From Flavobacterium frigoritolerans (GTDB lineage: Bacteria > Bacteroidota > Bacteroidia > Flavobacteriales > Flavobacteriaceae), in NCBI RefSeq assembly GCF_025847275.1, contig NZ_JAOZEV010000003.1:248001-312000 (forward strand): 64,000 bases of DNA, read 5' to 3'. The first letter of the stretch is position 1, and every line of letters begins with the position of its first letter. The notes below the pieces were generated by a model that saw only the letters and a program-made list of their open reading frames with translations, had not been told where the DNA came from and searched no databases. Of the stretch, positions 9,397 to 18,047 are shown in pieces. A program made the position numbers and the translations under genes.

Positions 9397-10140
9397 ATGA
9401 CAAAATTAATCACCTTTCTTTATGGTGTAATTGCTTACCTCCTATTTCTTATCGCTTTTCTTTATGCAATAGGATTTGTTGGTAATTTTATCGTTCCGAA
9501 ATCAATTGACACAGGAACTGAAACAACCTTTACACAAGCGCTTGTTATAAATGTACTTCTGTTAAGCCTATTTGCTTTACAGCACAGTATAATGGCCAGG
9601 CCTGCATTCAAAAAATGGTGGACAAGTATTATTAATCCTGTAATTGAGCGTAGTACCTATGTCTTACTCGCAAGCTCAGCATTACTATTAATATACTGGC
9701 AATGGCAGCCCATGCGATTCATAATATGGGAAATTGAGAACAAAACTGCTACTATGATTATAAATGGTATTTATTTCTTAGGATGGATTATTGTATTACT
9801 CTCTACGTTTATAATTAATCATTTTGAATTATTTGGGTTGAAACAAATCATTCAAAATATGAAAAATAAAGATCCAAAACCCGAATGCACTACATTCAAA
9901 ATAATTCATTTATACAAAATTGTGAGACACCCTATTATGTTAGGATTCTTAATCGCTTTTTGGGCTACACCTGTAATGACACTTGGGCATTTAGTGTTTA
10001 CATTAACTACAACCGTTTATATTTTTATTGCAGTAAAATTTTTGGAAGAAAAAGACCTTCAGGAGTTTTATGGAGAAGAATATAAAGATTATCAAAAAAA
10101 AGTACCAATGTTAGTTCCGTTTATTCGCAAGAGAAACTAA
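9397..10140 (+). CDS. mddA: Probable methanethiol S-methyltransferase (MddA/NnrU-like)
   Basis: A 247-residue polytopic membrane protein with about five or six hydrophobic helices. It carries the family landmarks Q-H-S-I-M-A-R-P-A-F-K-K-W-W (about 61-74) and the C-terminal cofactor region R-H-P-I-M-L-G-F (about 176-183), typical of the PEMT/isoprenylcysteine methyltransferase-like fold. The closest group I recognise is MddA, which methylates methanethiol to dimethyl sulfide using S-adenosylmethionine. The NnrU family is the alternative. It is monocistronic, after a terminator. Confidence 0.72.
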   Translation: MTKLITFLYGVIAYLLFLIAFLYAIGFVGNFIVPKSIDTGTETTFTQALVINVLLLSLFALQHSIMARPAFKKWWTSIINPVIERSTYVLLASSALLLIYWQWQPMRFIIWEIENKTATMIINGIYFLGWIIVLLSTFIINHFELFGLKQIIQNMKNKDPKPECTTFKIIHLYKIVRHPIMLGFLIAFWATPVMTLGHLVFTLTTTVYIFIAVKFLEEKDLQEFYGEEYKDYQKKVPMLVPFIRKRN

Positions 10141-10238
10141 TATATTTCCATTATAATAAGTTAAAAACCAGAAAAATACACAGAAAATAAATTAATTTAG
10201 TTGTTACAATTATTATTAAACCCATTAAATTCAAAAAG

Positions 10239-10655
10239 ATGAAATTTACTAGAAAAGCACATGCCAACTGGAAAGGTACCGGAATGGAAGGAAAAGGAAC
10301 TATTAGTACTCAGAGTACCACACTAGATAATGCCCAACTATCATTCAAGACTCGTTTTGAAAATGGTGTAGGAACAAATCCCGAAGAATTGATTGCTGCG
10401 GCTCATTCTGGCTGTTTTACGATGCAATTAAGCTTCTTACTATCAGAAGCAGGTTATGTTCCTGAAGATTTACATACAGAGGCTACAGTTACGTTTGAAG
10501 ATGGCACGATAACCCAGATTAATTTGGATTTAAAAGGAAAAGTTCCAAATATCACTGAAGACGAGTTTTCTAAAACAGCTTTAAAAGCCAAAGAAATTTG
10601 CCCGATATCTAAGTTGTTGAAAACGAATATTACTTTAACTGTTAATTTACTTTAA
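10239..10655 (+). CDS. OsmC-family peroxiredoxin
   Basis: A 138-residue OsmC/Ohr-type protein that reduces organic hydroperoxides with a cysteine pair. Cys59 sits in A-H-S-G-C-F and Cys121 in E-I-C-P-I-S-K, the two family positions. The start T-R-K-A-H-A-N-W-K-G-T-G is typical of the OsmC subfamily. It is monocistronic; a terminator lies about 100 bases downstream. Confidence 0.9.
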   Translation: MKFTRKAHANWKGTGMEGKGTISTQSTTLDNAQLSFKTRFENGVGTNPEELIAAAHSGCFTMQLSFLLSEAGYVPEDLHTEATVTFEDGTITQINLDLKGKVPNITEDEFSKTALKAKEICPISKLLKTNITLTVNLL

Positions 10656-10658
10656 GAG

Positions 10659-10690
10659 AAAAGGTACAAAGGTTCAGAGGTACAAAGTAC
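10659..10690. repeat. Short CAAAGGT-type repeat copy
   Basis: Degenerate tandem of the AAAGGTACAAAGGTTCAGAGG kind just after osmC. It belongs to the same family as the arrays at 52897-53060, 60802-60847, 61558-61618 and 63711-63742. Confidence 0.55.
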
Positions 10691-10757
10691 AATCCTTACG
10701 TAAAACATTCATAAGGGTTGTGTTTTTCGCTTAATACCCTTGAATAAATTAAGCCTA

Positions 10758-10789
10758 AAAAAAGTCCTATATTCCTATAGGACTTTTTT
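10758..10789 (+). terminator. Intrinsic terminator after osmC
   Basis: A 14-bp perfect stem (AAAAAAGTCCTATA at 10758-10771, TATAGGACTTTTTT at 10776-10789) with a TTCC tetraloop. It would also work on the opposite strand. Confidence 0.9.
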
Positions 10790-10928
10790 CATATATTATT
10801 GAAATAGCAATATATAAAAAACAAACCGGCTTATTTCGCAATCATATTCAAAAATTATTATATTTATAACAACCAAACAACACAAATAATTAAACTAATT
10901 CACTTCTAACTTAATTAAAAATACAATC

Positions 10929-11468
10929 ATGGAAATCTATAAAAAAGACAAGAAAGTAAGAAGCAAAAAACTAAAAACACGTGTAGATTTAACCGCTATG
11001 GTAAGTGTCTCTTTTTTATTGATTGGATTCTTTATGATTACAACTGAATTAGGAAAACCGAAAATCATGAGTTTAAGCTTACCTGAGAAATATTCCACTT
11101 GTGGTGGCTATGGTGGCTGTAGCAAAGATGTTGAGGAACGTGTTCTAACAGTTTTACTTGACGATAATGATAGAATAGTATTTTATAGCGGATTTCTAGA
11201 GTGGTCAATGGATACTCCTAAAGATCTAAAATATGGTAAAGATGGAATTCGTAAAGAACTAGAAAACAGAAACAAAAAAGTTCATGAATATTCAGCTGCT
11301 CTTGGCAAACCTGGAGTTGGAGTTACAGTGATTATAAAACCAAGTAATAAATCTAATTACAAGAATTTAGTAGATATTCTTGATGAAATAAAAATAATAG
11401 GTATAAAATCCTATGCAATTGTAAATGATTTTACGCCTGAGGAATCAAAATTATTGGCTGCAAGATAA
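10929..11468 (+). CDS. ExbD/TolR-family biopolymer transport protein
   Basis: A 179-residue protein with a short basic cytoplasmic tail, one transmembrane helix (about 22-40) and a periplasmic domain. This is the ExbD/TolR topology, normally part of a proton-driven motor with ExbB and TonB. The helix begins D-L-T-A-M-V-S-V-S-F-L-L, where the Asp occupies the position of the proton-carrying acid. No exbB or tonB lies nearby, so it is an orphan copy of unknown specific partner. Confidence 0.8.
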   Translation: MEIYKKDKKVRSKKLKTRVDLTAMVSVSFLLIGFFMITTELGKPKIMSLSLPEKYSTCGGYGGCSKDVEERVLTVLLDDNDRIVFYSGFLEWSMDTPKDLKYGKDGIRKELENRNKKVHEYSAALGKPGVGVTVIIKPSNKSNYKNLVDILDEIKIIGIKSYAIVNDFTPEESKLLAAR

Positions 11469-11510
11469 AATAGAATCCATAGTATCTGCGTTCAATATCA
11501 ACCACTCGTC

Positions 11511-11590
11511 TAGCCCTGATAGTAACGGCATCCTTTTTATTTTTTCTTTAAAAATAAAAAGATATAGTGGATAGCAGGAAATAGCTCCTG
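11511..11590. repeat. Imperfect palindromic intergenic element, copy 1
   Basis: An ~80-base element opening AGCCCTGATAG, then ATCCTTTTT, an AT-rich loop, AAAAAGATATAGTGG and closing ATAGCAGGAAATAGCTCCTG. The same skeleton occurs in the opposite orientation at 13818-13888. It lies in the gap between exbD and rpsA and has no open frame of its own. Confidence 0.65.
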
Positions 11591-11694
11591 AAAAATAAAA
11601 TTCCAAATTTGAAAGTTCTAAATTCCAATTGCTAAGTATTATCTCCAAAATCTCAGTACGCTCAAATTGACAGTATTAATTCCCAATAGAAACG

Positions 11695-11720
11695 CGCTTC
11701 GACTTCGCCTCAGCGTGACA
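11695..11720. repeat. CTTCGACTTCGC-type repeat copy
   Basis: CGCTTCGACTTCGC followed by CTCAGCGTGACA. A near match in the opposite orientation lies at 54030-54052, between thrB and thrC. Confidence 0.5.
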
Positions 11721-11773
11721 ATCTAAAACTTGAAACAAAGAAAAGCTTGAAACCTTAAACAAAAATATAAGGC

Positions 11774-11805
11774 AAAAAAAAAGTCCCACATTACTGTGGG
11801 ACTTT
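11774..11805 (-). terminator. Intrinsic terminator of rpsA
   Basis: On the minus strand an 11-bp perfect GC-containing stem (AAAGTCCCACA / TGTGGGACTTT, 11780-11805) ends in nine T bases (plus-strand A bases 11774-11782). It lies 20 bases past the rpsA stop. Confidence 0.92.
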
Positions 11806-11826
11806 CTATATAGAGGAAACTAAGAA

Positions 11827-13605
11827 TTATTTTTTCTCTGTTTTTTCCATTTTAGCTTTCAATGCTGCTAATACATCATTACTATCTCCTAAAGTTGCAG
11901 CTGGTGCATTTGTAGAAGAGTTAGATGAAGTATTTTCAGTAGCTGTTTTCACATTTTTCTCTTCTTCTTCACGGAAGATAGCAGTGTGAGATGCAACAAC
12001 TCTTTTGAATTCTTTGTTAAATTCGATTACTTTGAAATCAGCAGATTCTCCTTTTTTCAATTTCTTTCCGTCTTCTTTTTCAAGGTGACGAGTAGGAATG
12101 AAAGCAACGATATCATCTCCGAATTCTACAGTAGCTCCTTTGTCAACGATTTCAGAAATTTCACCATTGTGGATAGTTCCTACAGCGAAAGAATCTTCGT
12201 ATTGATCCCAAGGATTAGCAGTAGTTTGTTTGTGACCTAAAGATAATTTACGTCCTTCAACATCTAATTCTAATACAACTACATCAAGTTTCTCACCAAC
12301 ATTTACAAATTCAGATGGGTGTTTGATTTTCTTAGTCCAAGATAAGTCAGAGATGTAGATTAATCCATCAATTCCTTCTTCTAATTCTACGAAAATACCA
12401 AAGTTTGTAAAGTTTCTAACGATACCTGTATGTTTAGAACCTACTGGGTATTTAGAAGTAATGTCAGTCCATGGATCTTGAGTCAATTGTTTGATACCTA
12501 ATGACATTTTACGGTCATCTCTATCTAAAGTTAAGATAACAGCCTCAACAACATCTCCAACTTTTACGAAATCTTGTGCAGAACGTAAATGAGTTGACCA
12601 TGACATTTCAGAAACGTGGATTAAACCTTCAACACCTTCAGCAACTTCGATAAATGCACCGTAATCAGCGATTACAACTACTTTACCTTTTACTTTATCA
12701 CCAATAGTTAAATTAGCATCTAAAGCATCCCATGGGTGAGCGTTTAATTGTTTCAATCCTAATTGAATTCTTGTTTTCTCATCATCGAAATCAAGGATTA
12801 CAACGTTTAATTTTTGGTCTAATTCAAGAACTTCACTTGGGTGGTTGATTCTACTCCAAGAAAGGTCAGTAATGTGAATTAATCCATCAACACCACCTAA
12901 GTCAATAAACACACCATAAGAAGTAATGTTTTTAACAACACCTTCTAATACTTGTCCTTTTTGTAATTGACCGATGATCTCTTTTTTCTGTACTTCGATA
13001 TCAGCTTCGATAAGCGCTTTATGAGATACAACAACGTTTTTGAATTCGTGGTTAATTTTTACCACTTTGAATTCCATCATTTTGTTTACATATACATCAT
13101 AATCTCTAATTGGCTTAACGTCAATTTGAGATCCTGGTAAGAATGCTTCAATTCCGAAAACATCAACGATCATACCACCTTTAGTTCTGCATTTTACAAA
13201 ACCATTAACGATTTCTCCTGTTTCGTTTGCAGCAATAACTCTATCCCATGATTTGATAGTACGTGCTTTTCTGTGAGATAATACTAATTGACCTGTTTTG
13301 TCCTCACGGATGTCGATTAATACTTCTACTTTATCACCTACTTTTAAGTTTGGGTTGTAACGGAATTCGTTTAAAGAAATAACACCTTCCGATTTTGCGT
13401 TGATATCAACGATAACGTCTCTATCTGTAATTCTAACAACTACACCTTCTACTACTTCTTCTTGATCTGTAGCGATGAAAGTTTTTGATACTAAGTCTTC
13501 GAATTCTTGTAAGTTTTTCTCATCTACTGCATCGATACCTTCTTCGAAGTTATGCCAGTTAAAATTTGCTAAAAACTCTTCTTGTGATTTTAATTGTTCA
13601 GACAT
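11827..13605 (-). CDS. rpsA: 30S ribosomal protein S1
   Basis: Binds mRNA on the small subunit and helps initiation. The 592-residue product holds consecutive S1 (OB-fold) repeats from about residue 48 to 530. The later repeats show the sequence G-V-F-I-D-L-G-G-V-D-G-L-I-H-I-T-D-L-S-W and close variants. The N-terminal 45 residues are acidic; the last ~45 are Ser/Ala/Lys-rich and disordered. The length is somewhat above the 557 of E. coli because of these tails. It has its own promoter and terminator, so it is monocistronic. Confidence 0.96.
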   Translation of the reverse strand: MSEQLKSQEEFLANFNWHNFEEGIDAVDEKNLQEFEDLVSKTFIATDQEEVVEGVVVRITDRDVIVDINAKSEGVISLNEFRYNPNLKVGDKVEVLIDIREDKTGQLVLSHRKARTIKSWDRVIAANETGEIVNGFVKCRTKGGMIVDVFGIEAFLPGSQIDVKPIRDYDVYVNKMMEFKVVKINHEFKNVVVSHKALIEADIEVQKKEIIGQLQKGQVLEGVVKNITSYGVFIDLGGVDGLIHITDLSWSRINHPSEVLELDQKLNVVILDFDDEKTRIQLGLKQLNAHPWDALDANLTIGDKVKGKVVVIADYGAFIEVAEGVEGLIHVSEMSWSTHLRSAQDFVKVGDVVEAVILTLDRDDRKMSLGIKQLTQDPWTDITSKYPVGSKHTGIVRNFTNFGIFVELEEGIDGLIYISDLSWTKKIKHPSEFVNVGEKLDVVVLELDVEGRKLSLGHKQTTANPWDQYEDSFAVGTIHNGEISEIVDKGATVEFGDDIVAFIPTRHLEKEDGKKLKKGESADFKVIEFNKEFKRVVASHTAIFREEEEKNVKTATENTSSNSSTNAPAATLGDSNDVLAALKAKMEKTEKK

Positions 13606-13722
13606 GCTGATAAAAATTTGTATTCTGTTTCTCTCGAGTTTCTTAAAGCGATAGAAAAAACAGAAGTTGTTTTACATAAATAGTTGATACCTAATGGAAA
13701 CTCTTCTCCACCAAAAGGTTTG

Positions 13723-13752
13723 CAAAATTAATACATTTATTTGTACTAGCAA
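13723..13752 (-). promoter_or_regulatory. Bacteroidota-type promoter of rpsA
   Basis: On the minus strand TTG (13750-13752), 19 bases, then TAATTTTG (13723-13730), a full match to the TTG/TAnnTTTG pattern. It predicts a leader of about 110 bases before the rpsA ATG. Confidence 0.75.
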
Positions 13753-13817
13753 AATAAATCAAGATGATTATCAGCCAATTATTCAGGAGCAGAACTTTTA
13801 AGAGTTTTCAAGACCTA

Positions 13818-13888
13818 AAGTCCCGCTATTCGCTTCAATCTTTTGTACTGAACCCCAGCACAAAAGGATTTTCACTTCTATCGGGGCT
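13818..13888. repeat. Imperfect palindromic intergenic element, copy 2
   Basis: Read on the minus strand it is AGCCCCGATAGAAG, AAAATCCTTTTG, a loop, CAAAAGATTGAAGCG and AATAGCGGGACTT. The order of blocks and the paired CCTTTT / AAAAG core match the element at 11511-11590. It occupies much of the 470-base gap between rpsA and the next gene. Confidence 0.65.
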
Positions 13889-13999
13889 AGATTAGAGGTT
13901 TTATAGTTTTAAGAAACTCTCATAAAACTCCTGCGAGGTTTACAAAATTGAGTAGGCTACAAAAACTTCCATCAAAAATCCTGTGAAGCTTTTTAAACA

Positions 14000-14029
14000 C
14001 CTACAAGGTCAAAAAAAAGACCTTGCAGG
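14000..14029. repeat. Hairpin with CCTACAAGGTC arms
   Basis: CCTACAAGGTC (14000-14010) and GACCTTGCAGG (14019-14029) are inverted with one mismatch around an eight-A loop. Its fragments resemble other CCTGC(A/G)AGG-like motifs in the same gap (13930-13990). It lies just upstream of the HEMVH protein gene and is probably another intergenic repeat rather than a terminator. Confidence 0.5.
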
Positions 14030-14076
14030 ATAACCCAAATCTTTACTAGGAATATAATTTTCCTTATTTTTACTTT

Positions 14077-14592
14077 ATGGCTACAACACTCGAAGAAATA
14101 AAACTAAAAATTGATGCTTTCCATAAAAACGGACAAGTTATCAACGCTGTTTATTGGCTTTTAAAAAAGTACAACCTAAAGAATTCTAACCTTAAAGGTT
14201 TTGAGTTTAGAGAGAAAGCAGAACCTAGTTTTATCTTAATGACCACCGAAGGCGACTTTGGCAAACCACAAATTATCAGGATTCCAGAAAACACTTTCGA
14301 ATTTCCGTTGGAATTAATGCTAACATTAATCGCTCATGAAATGGTTCATGTTAATCAAAAGACCATAAAACCATATATTTTAGACAAAAACGAACGAGAA
14401 TGGCAGGCTTATTACGAAATGAATTTTAATATTTTATTTCCGAATCTTCCCGAAATATCCAACTTTCACAAAAAAATTTTCGCCAACAAAGGCCTAGAAT
14501 ACTACAACCGAATGGGAGAAAATTCTGAACTGCAACAAAAATATGCTGAACAGAAAAAACAAGTTGAGGATTTAATTACTTCGTTGAGGTAA
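14077..14592 (+). CDS. Putative HExxH zinc metallopeptidase-like protein
   Basis: A 171-residue soluble protein with no signal peptide. It has a clear zinc-binding helix A-H-E-M-V-H (His87, Glu88, His91), and Glu residues in N-E-R-E-W-Q-A-Y-Y-E about 18 residues later could give the third ligand, as in gluzincins. The C-terminal 30 residues are charged and helical. I do not recognise the family. Substrate and compartment are unknown, though cytoplasmic is likely. Confidence 0.6.
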   Translation: MATTLEEIKLKIDAFHKNGQVINAVYWLLKKYNLKNSNLKGFEFREKAEPSFILMTTEGDFGKPQIIRIPENTFEFPLELMLTLIAHEMVHVNQKTIKPYILDKNEREWQAYYEMNFNILFPNLPEISNFHKKIFANKGLEYYNRMGENSELQQKYAEQKKQVEDLITSLR

Positions 14593-14609
14593 ACTGTAAC
14601 AACTTTTTA

Positions 14610-15116
14610 TTAATCCTTTATTTCAAGTATTTCTTTCAAATCTTCTATGTCTTGATTACATTCCTCATTATAATTTATTACACCAAATATCAAGAACAAA
14701 ATCATAAATAATGCACATACTAATTCCTGAATATCTATATCAAAAAAGAGATTTTTAATTATAATAAAAATGGCTAGAAACGAAAACACGTAAAATACTA
14801 TCGTAGGAAATAATTCGGATCTAATCTCAATATAAACGACTACTTTAGAATCTTCTTCTTCAATAAATCCATTAATTTCAGGCAATAAGGGATTTCTATA
14901 ATTTAATACTCGTTGAACAGTAAACTGATTATCGGTAAGATCCCCTTCAAACTTTTGTTCTCTAATTTTAGAAAAAAAACCATACTTAAAAACGGAATCA
15001 TCAACAGAATCAATATTCTTATCTAGATTATTAAAAACCTCTTTAAAAGTCAAATCTGGCTTTAATAAATATTCCTTATGTGAAAATAATGCCATTTTAT
15101 AAAATGTAAAAGCCAT
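14610..15116 (-). CDS. Hypothetical protein with two membrane helices
   Basis: A 168-residue protein I do not recognise. Residues 1-105 are soluble and acidic; two closely spaced hydrophobic segments follow (about 104-122 and 128-146), and the tail is acidic. This suggests an inner-membrane hairpin with a cytoplasmic N-domain. It is convergent with the HEMVH gene, only 17 bases apart. Confidence 0.6.
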   Translation of the reverse strand: MAFTFYKMALFSHKEYLLKPDLTFKEVFNNLDKNIDSVDDSVFKYGFFSKIREQKFEGDLTDNQFTVQRVLNYRNPLLPEINGFIEEEDSKVVVYIEIRSELFPTIVFYVFSFLAIFIIIKNLFFDIDIQELVCALFMILFLIFGVINYNEECNQDIEDLKEILEIKD

Positions 15117-15214
15117 TTTTAGATAGTTTTAAATATAAAAACAAATATATAAGCATTTAACTATAATAATCTAAATTAATTTAGGTTTACAAAAGTATTC
15201 TATGTAATGAATAA

Positions 15215-15250
15215 AAAATCCCGTTTTCTATAACTAGAAAACGGGATTTT
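15215..15250 (-). terminator. Intrinsic terminator after the MFS permease
   Basis: A 14-bp perfect stem (AAAATCCCGTTTTC 15215-15228, GAAAACGGGATTTT 15237-15250). It reads into T bases on the minus strand, 20 bases past the stop codon of the permease gene. Confidence 0.9.
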
Positions 15251-15269
15251 AAATATAATTAAAGAGTTC

Positions 15270-16646
15270 TTAATGACTCATATTCTCAAATTCTTTTGGA
15301 TCGTGCTTGTGTTTGAATAAAACCGCAAAAGCAATAGCAATTACCAAAGCATAAACTGCAAATGACAACCAGATGTTATGCCAGTCTTTCATTAATATTT
15401 CGCTACCAAAAACACCATCTGCAGAAACAGTATTTCCGTGACTTTTTACAAAATCTAACATTTTAGGATTTGTAGCATCTGTTTGCAAGAATCCAGCTAA
15501 TTCAGACGAGTTTTTAAATGATTTTGTAAAATATCTATCTATAGCCCATCCTGAAGTCAAACTACCAAGTATAGCCCCTACACCATTAGTCATCATCATG
15601 AATAATCCTTGCGCAGAAGAACGTATTTTAGAATCTGTATTACTTTCTACAAATAATGACCCTGAGATATTAAAGAAATCAAATGCCATTCCGTAAACTA
15701 TACATGACATAATAATCATCCATAAACCGTTTACAGGATCTCCAAAAGCGAATAATCCAAAACGCAATACCCAAGCCAGCATACTAATAAGCATAACTTG
15801 CTTGATACCAAATCGTTTTAAGAAAAATGGAATTGCCAAGATAAACAAGGTTTCTGAAACCTGAGAAATCGACATTATAATTGTTGAATACTGAATTACA
15901 AATGAATCTGCATATTTTGGAAAATGCTTGAATTCATCTAGAAAAACATCTCCATAAGCATTCGTAAGTTGCAAAGCACCTCCTAAAAACATAGAAAACA
16001 CAAAGAACAACGCCATTTTATAATTCCCAAATAACTTAAAAGCCTCTAAACCTAATGTTTCTGTTAACGAAGCATTTTCTTTGGTTAAACGCTGTGGCTT
16101 ACATTTTGGCAATGTAAATGAATATACACCTAATACTAAAGCTGCAAATCCAGCAATGTAAAATTGATATTCTGTTGATTTATTTCCGCTTAGATTGGTA
16201 ATCCACATTGCAACAATAAAACCTATGGTTCCCCATACACGAATGGGTGGGAAATCTTTTACAATATTTTTATTATTTAATTTTAGCGAAGTATATGAGA
16301 TTGAGTTACTCAACGCAATTGTTGGCATATAGCAACACATTGCAGCAAGCATAACATATATAAAAAGATCTGGAGTTGTCACTTGAGCTATTCCAAACAG
16401 AACTAAGGCATATGCTATATGTAAACCTCCATATAATTTTTCGGCATTTACCCATCTGTCAGCAATAATTCCTGTAAGAGTTGGCATAAATAAAGAAGCA
16501 ATTCCCATGGTTCCAAAAACTAAACCAAATTGAGTTCCTTCCCAATTCTTAGTTCCAAACCAATAATTTCCGATTGTAATAAGCCACGCTCCCCAAACAA
16601 AAAACTGAAGAAAGCTCATTATAATCAATCTGTTTTTAATTCCCAT
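15270..16646 (-). CDS. MFS permease, nucleoside:H+ symporter type
   Basis: A 458-residue integral membrane protein with about 12 helices. The start (L-Q-F-F-V-W-G-A-W-L-I-T near 13-24) and the loop G-I-I-A-D-R-W-V after helix 2 match the NupG-like nucleoside permease branch of the major facilitator superfamily. It should import nucleosides with protons across the inner membrane. It lies downstream of cmk (67 bases), which phosphorylates CMP/dCMP, so a pyrimidine-salvage link is plausible but inferred. Confidence 0.78.
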   Translation of the reverse strand: MGIKNRLIIMSFLQFFVWGAWLITIGNYWFGTKNWEGTQFGLVFGTMGIASLFMPTLTGIIADRWVNAEKLYGGLHIAYALVLFGIAQVTTPDLFIYVMLAAMCCYMPTIALSNSISYTSLKLNNKNIVKDFPPIRVWGTIGFIVAMWITNLSGNKSTEYQFYIAGFAALVLGVYSFTLPKCKPQRLTKENASLTETLGLEAFKLFGNYKMALFFVFSMFLGGALQLTNAYGDVFLDEFKHFPKYADSFVIQYSTIIMSISQVSETLFILAIPFFLKRFGIKQVMLISMLAWVLRFGLFAFGDPVNGLWMIIMSCIVYGMAFDFFNISGSLFVESNTDSKIRSSAQGLFMMMTNGVGAILGSLTSGWAIDRYFTKSFKNSSELAGFLQTDATNPKMLDFVKSHGNTVSADGVFGSEILMKDWHNIWLSFAVYALVIAIAFAVLFKHKHDPKEFENMSH

Positions 16647-16713
16647 AAGATGAATTGTCTTTAAAATAAAATTAGGCGGTAAAACTACTATTTAAAATGA
16701 AATCTGCAAAGAA

Positions 16714-17406
16714 TTAAGCTGTTTTTACAACATCATTCACTAATTCCATTACAGCTGCAAATTGCTCTTCTTTGTTTAGGTATGAATTATCAATTTCTAC
16801 AGCATCGTCTGCGATCACCAATGGCGAGTCTTCACGGTGTGTATCGATATAATCACGTTCTTCAACATTTTTTAATACTTCTTCATAAGACACATCATCT
16901 CCTTTTTGTTGCAGCTCATCAAAACGCCTTTGTGCACGGGTACTGGCACTGGCTGTCATAAATACTTTAAGCTCGGCATCAGGAAAAACTACTGTTCCTA
17001 TATCTCTGCCGTCCATAACAATACCTTTATTTTTCCCCATTTCCTGTTGTTGTTCTACCAATTTAGAACGCACCTGAGAAACTTCGGCAACTTTACTTAC
17101 AAAACTAGAAACTTCAATTGTTCTGATTTCTTTTTCTACATTTTCTCCATTCAAATACATCTCTCCAAAACCTAATTCGGCATTATACTGAAAAACCAAT
17201 TGTATTGAAGGCAAACTAGCAACTAATTTTTCTTTATCAAAAGAATCTGTACTTATATATCCGTTTTGCATCGCATAAAGTGCTACAGCACGATACATAG
17301 CTCCTGTATCAACATACACATATTCTAGTTCTTTTGCCAATTGTTTTGCCAAAGTGCTTTTTCCAGTCGATGAAAATCCATCGATTGCTATCGTTATTTT
17401 TTTCAA
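16714..17406 (-). CDS. cmk: Cytidylate kinase
   Basis: Phosphorylates CMP and dCMP with ATP. The 230-residue product has the P-loop G-F-S-S-T-G-K-S (10-17), Y-V-D-T-G-A-M-Y-R for nucleotide binding, and D-G-R-D-I-G-T-V-V-F-P with the family's R-D pair. The lid region R-A-Q-R-R-F is present. It follows the L,D-transpeptidase-like gene by 37 bases on the same strand, in the porQ-ldt-cmk order. Confidence 0.96.
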   Translation of the reverse strand: MKKITIAIDGFSSTGKSTLAKQLAKELEYVYVDTGAMYRAVALYAMQNGYISTDSFDKEKLVASLPSIQLVFQYNAELGFGEMYLNGENVEKEIRTIEVSSFVSKVAEVSQVRSKLVEQQQEMGKNKGIVMDGRDIGTVVFPDAELKVFMTASASTRAQRRFDELQQKGDDVSYEEVLKNVEERDYIDTHREDSPLVIADDAVEIDNSYLNKEEQFAAVMELVNDVVKTA

Positions 17407-17443
17407 AATAGTATTTTATTATTTTTAATTATTTTTATGTTTT

Positions 17444-18043
17444 CTAGTAGTAAATATCCATAATGATATTTGACTTAGAAGTATCGATTATTCTTTCGAT
17501 CCTTTTAAAAAAGTCTTCATTAACCATTGGGCATCCATGGCTATTTGAAATATAATAATCCTGCTCTTCACATGGAACAGCTGAATAATGATGTAAAACT
17601 ATGGCTCTTTTTAGTGCATTATTATTGGTTTGATCTAAACCTAATAATCTATATGCTTTCCCAAAAACTCCTTTATATGCCTTTTCGATTGAGTATCTAC
17701 CTAGTGACGTAGCCTTTGAATCGGGTAGGTTACTAAATTTCAAATTTCCTCTAATTCCTGTTTCTGAGCCTGATCCATGTGCTACAAGCCCCTCGTCTAA
17801 AATTTTATTATTTACTAAGTCGTAAACAAAAAAGCGATTTTTACCTGATTTTATTTTCATATCAATAAGGAAAGCTATTTTAGTATTGTATTTAGAACTA
17901 CTACTAATCATTGTCCTTAAATCTCTTACCTGCTCATTAAGTCTTGTGATATCAGTATCACTAATACTTTCTTGTTGATATGTGTTTTTTGAGGTGGTAA
18001 ATAAACCCGACCAAACAAATAATATTAAATAAAACATTTTCAT
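17444..18043 (-). CDS. L,D-transpeptidase catalytic-domain-like protein
   Basis: A 199-residue exported protein (signal about 1-19). The C-terminal half has H-H-Y-S (His151-His152) and S-H-G-C-P-M-V (168-174), with Cys171 as the expected nucleophile of YkuD-like murein L,D-transpeptidases and relatives. It would act on peptidoglycan stem peptides in the periplasm. It is 4 bases from the end of porQ and upstream of cmk, so it is probably in the same transcript. The ordinary R residue that follows the Cys in YkuD enzymes is replaced by P-M, which fits the separate murein L,D-transpeptidase catalytic family. Confidence 0.82.
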   Translation of the reverse strand: MKMFYLILFVWSGLFTTSKNTYQQESISDTDITRLNEQVRDLRTMISSSSKYNTKIAFLIDMKIKSGKNRFFVYDLVNNKILDEGLVAHGSGSETGIRGNLKFSNLPDSKATSLGRYSIEKAYKGVFGKAYRLLGLDQTNNNALKRAIVLHHYSAVPCEEQDYYISNSHGCPMVNEDFFKRIERIIDTSKSNIIMDIYY

Positions 18044-18047
18044 AAAC

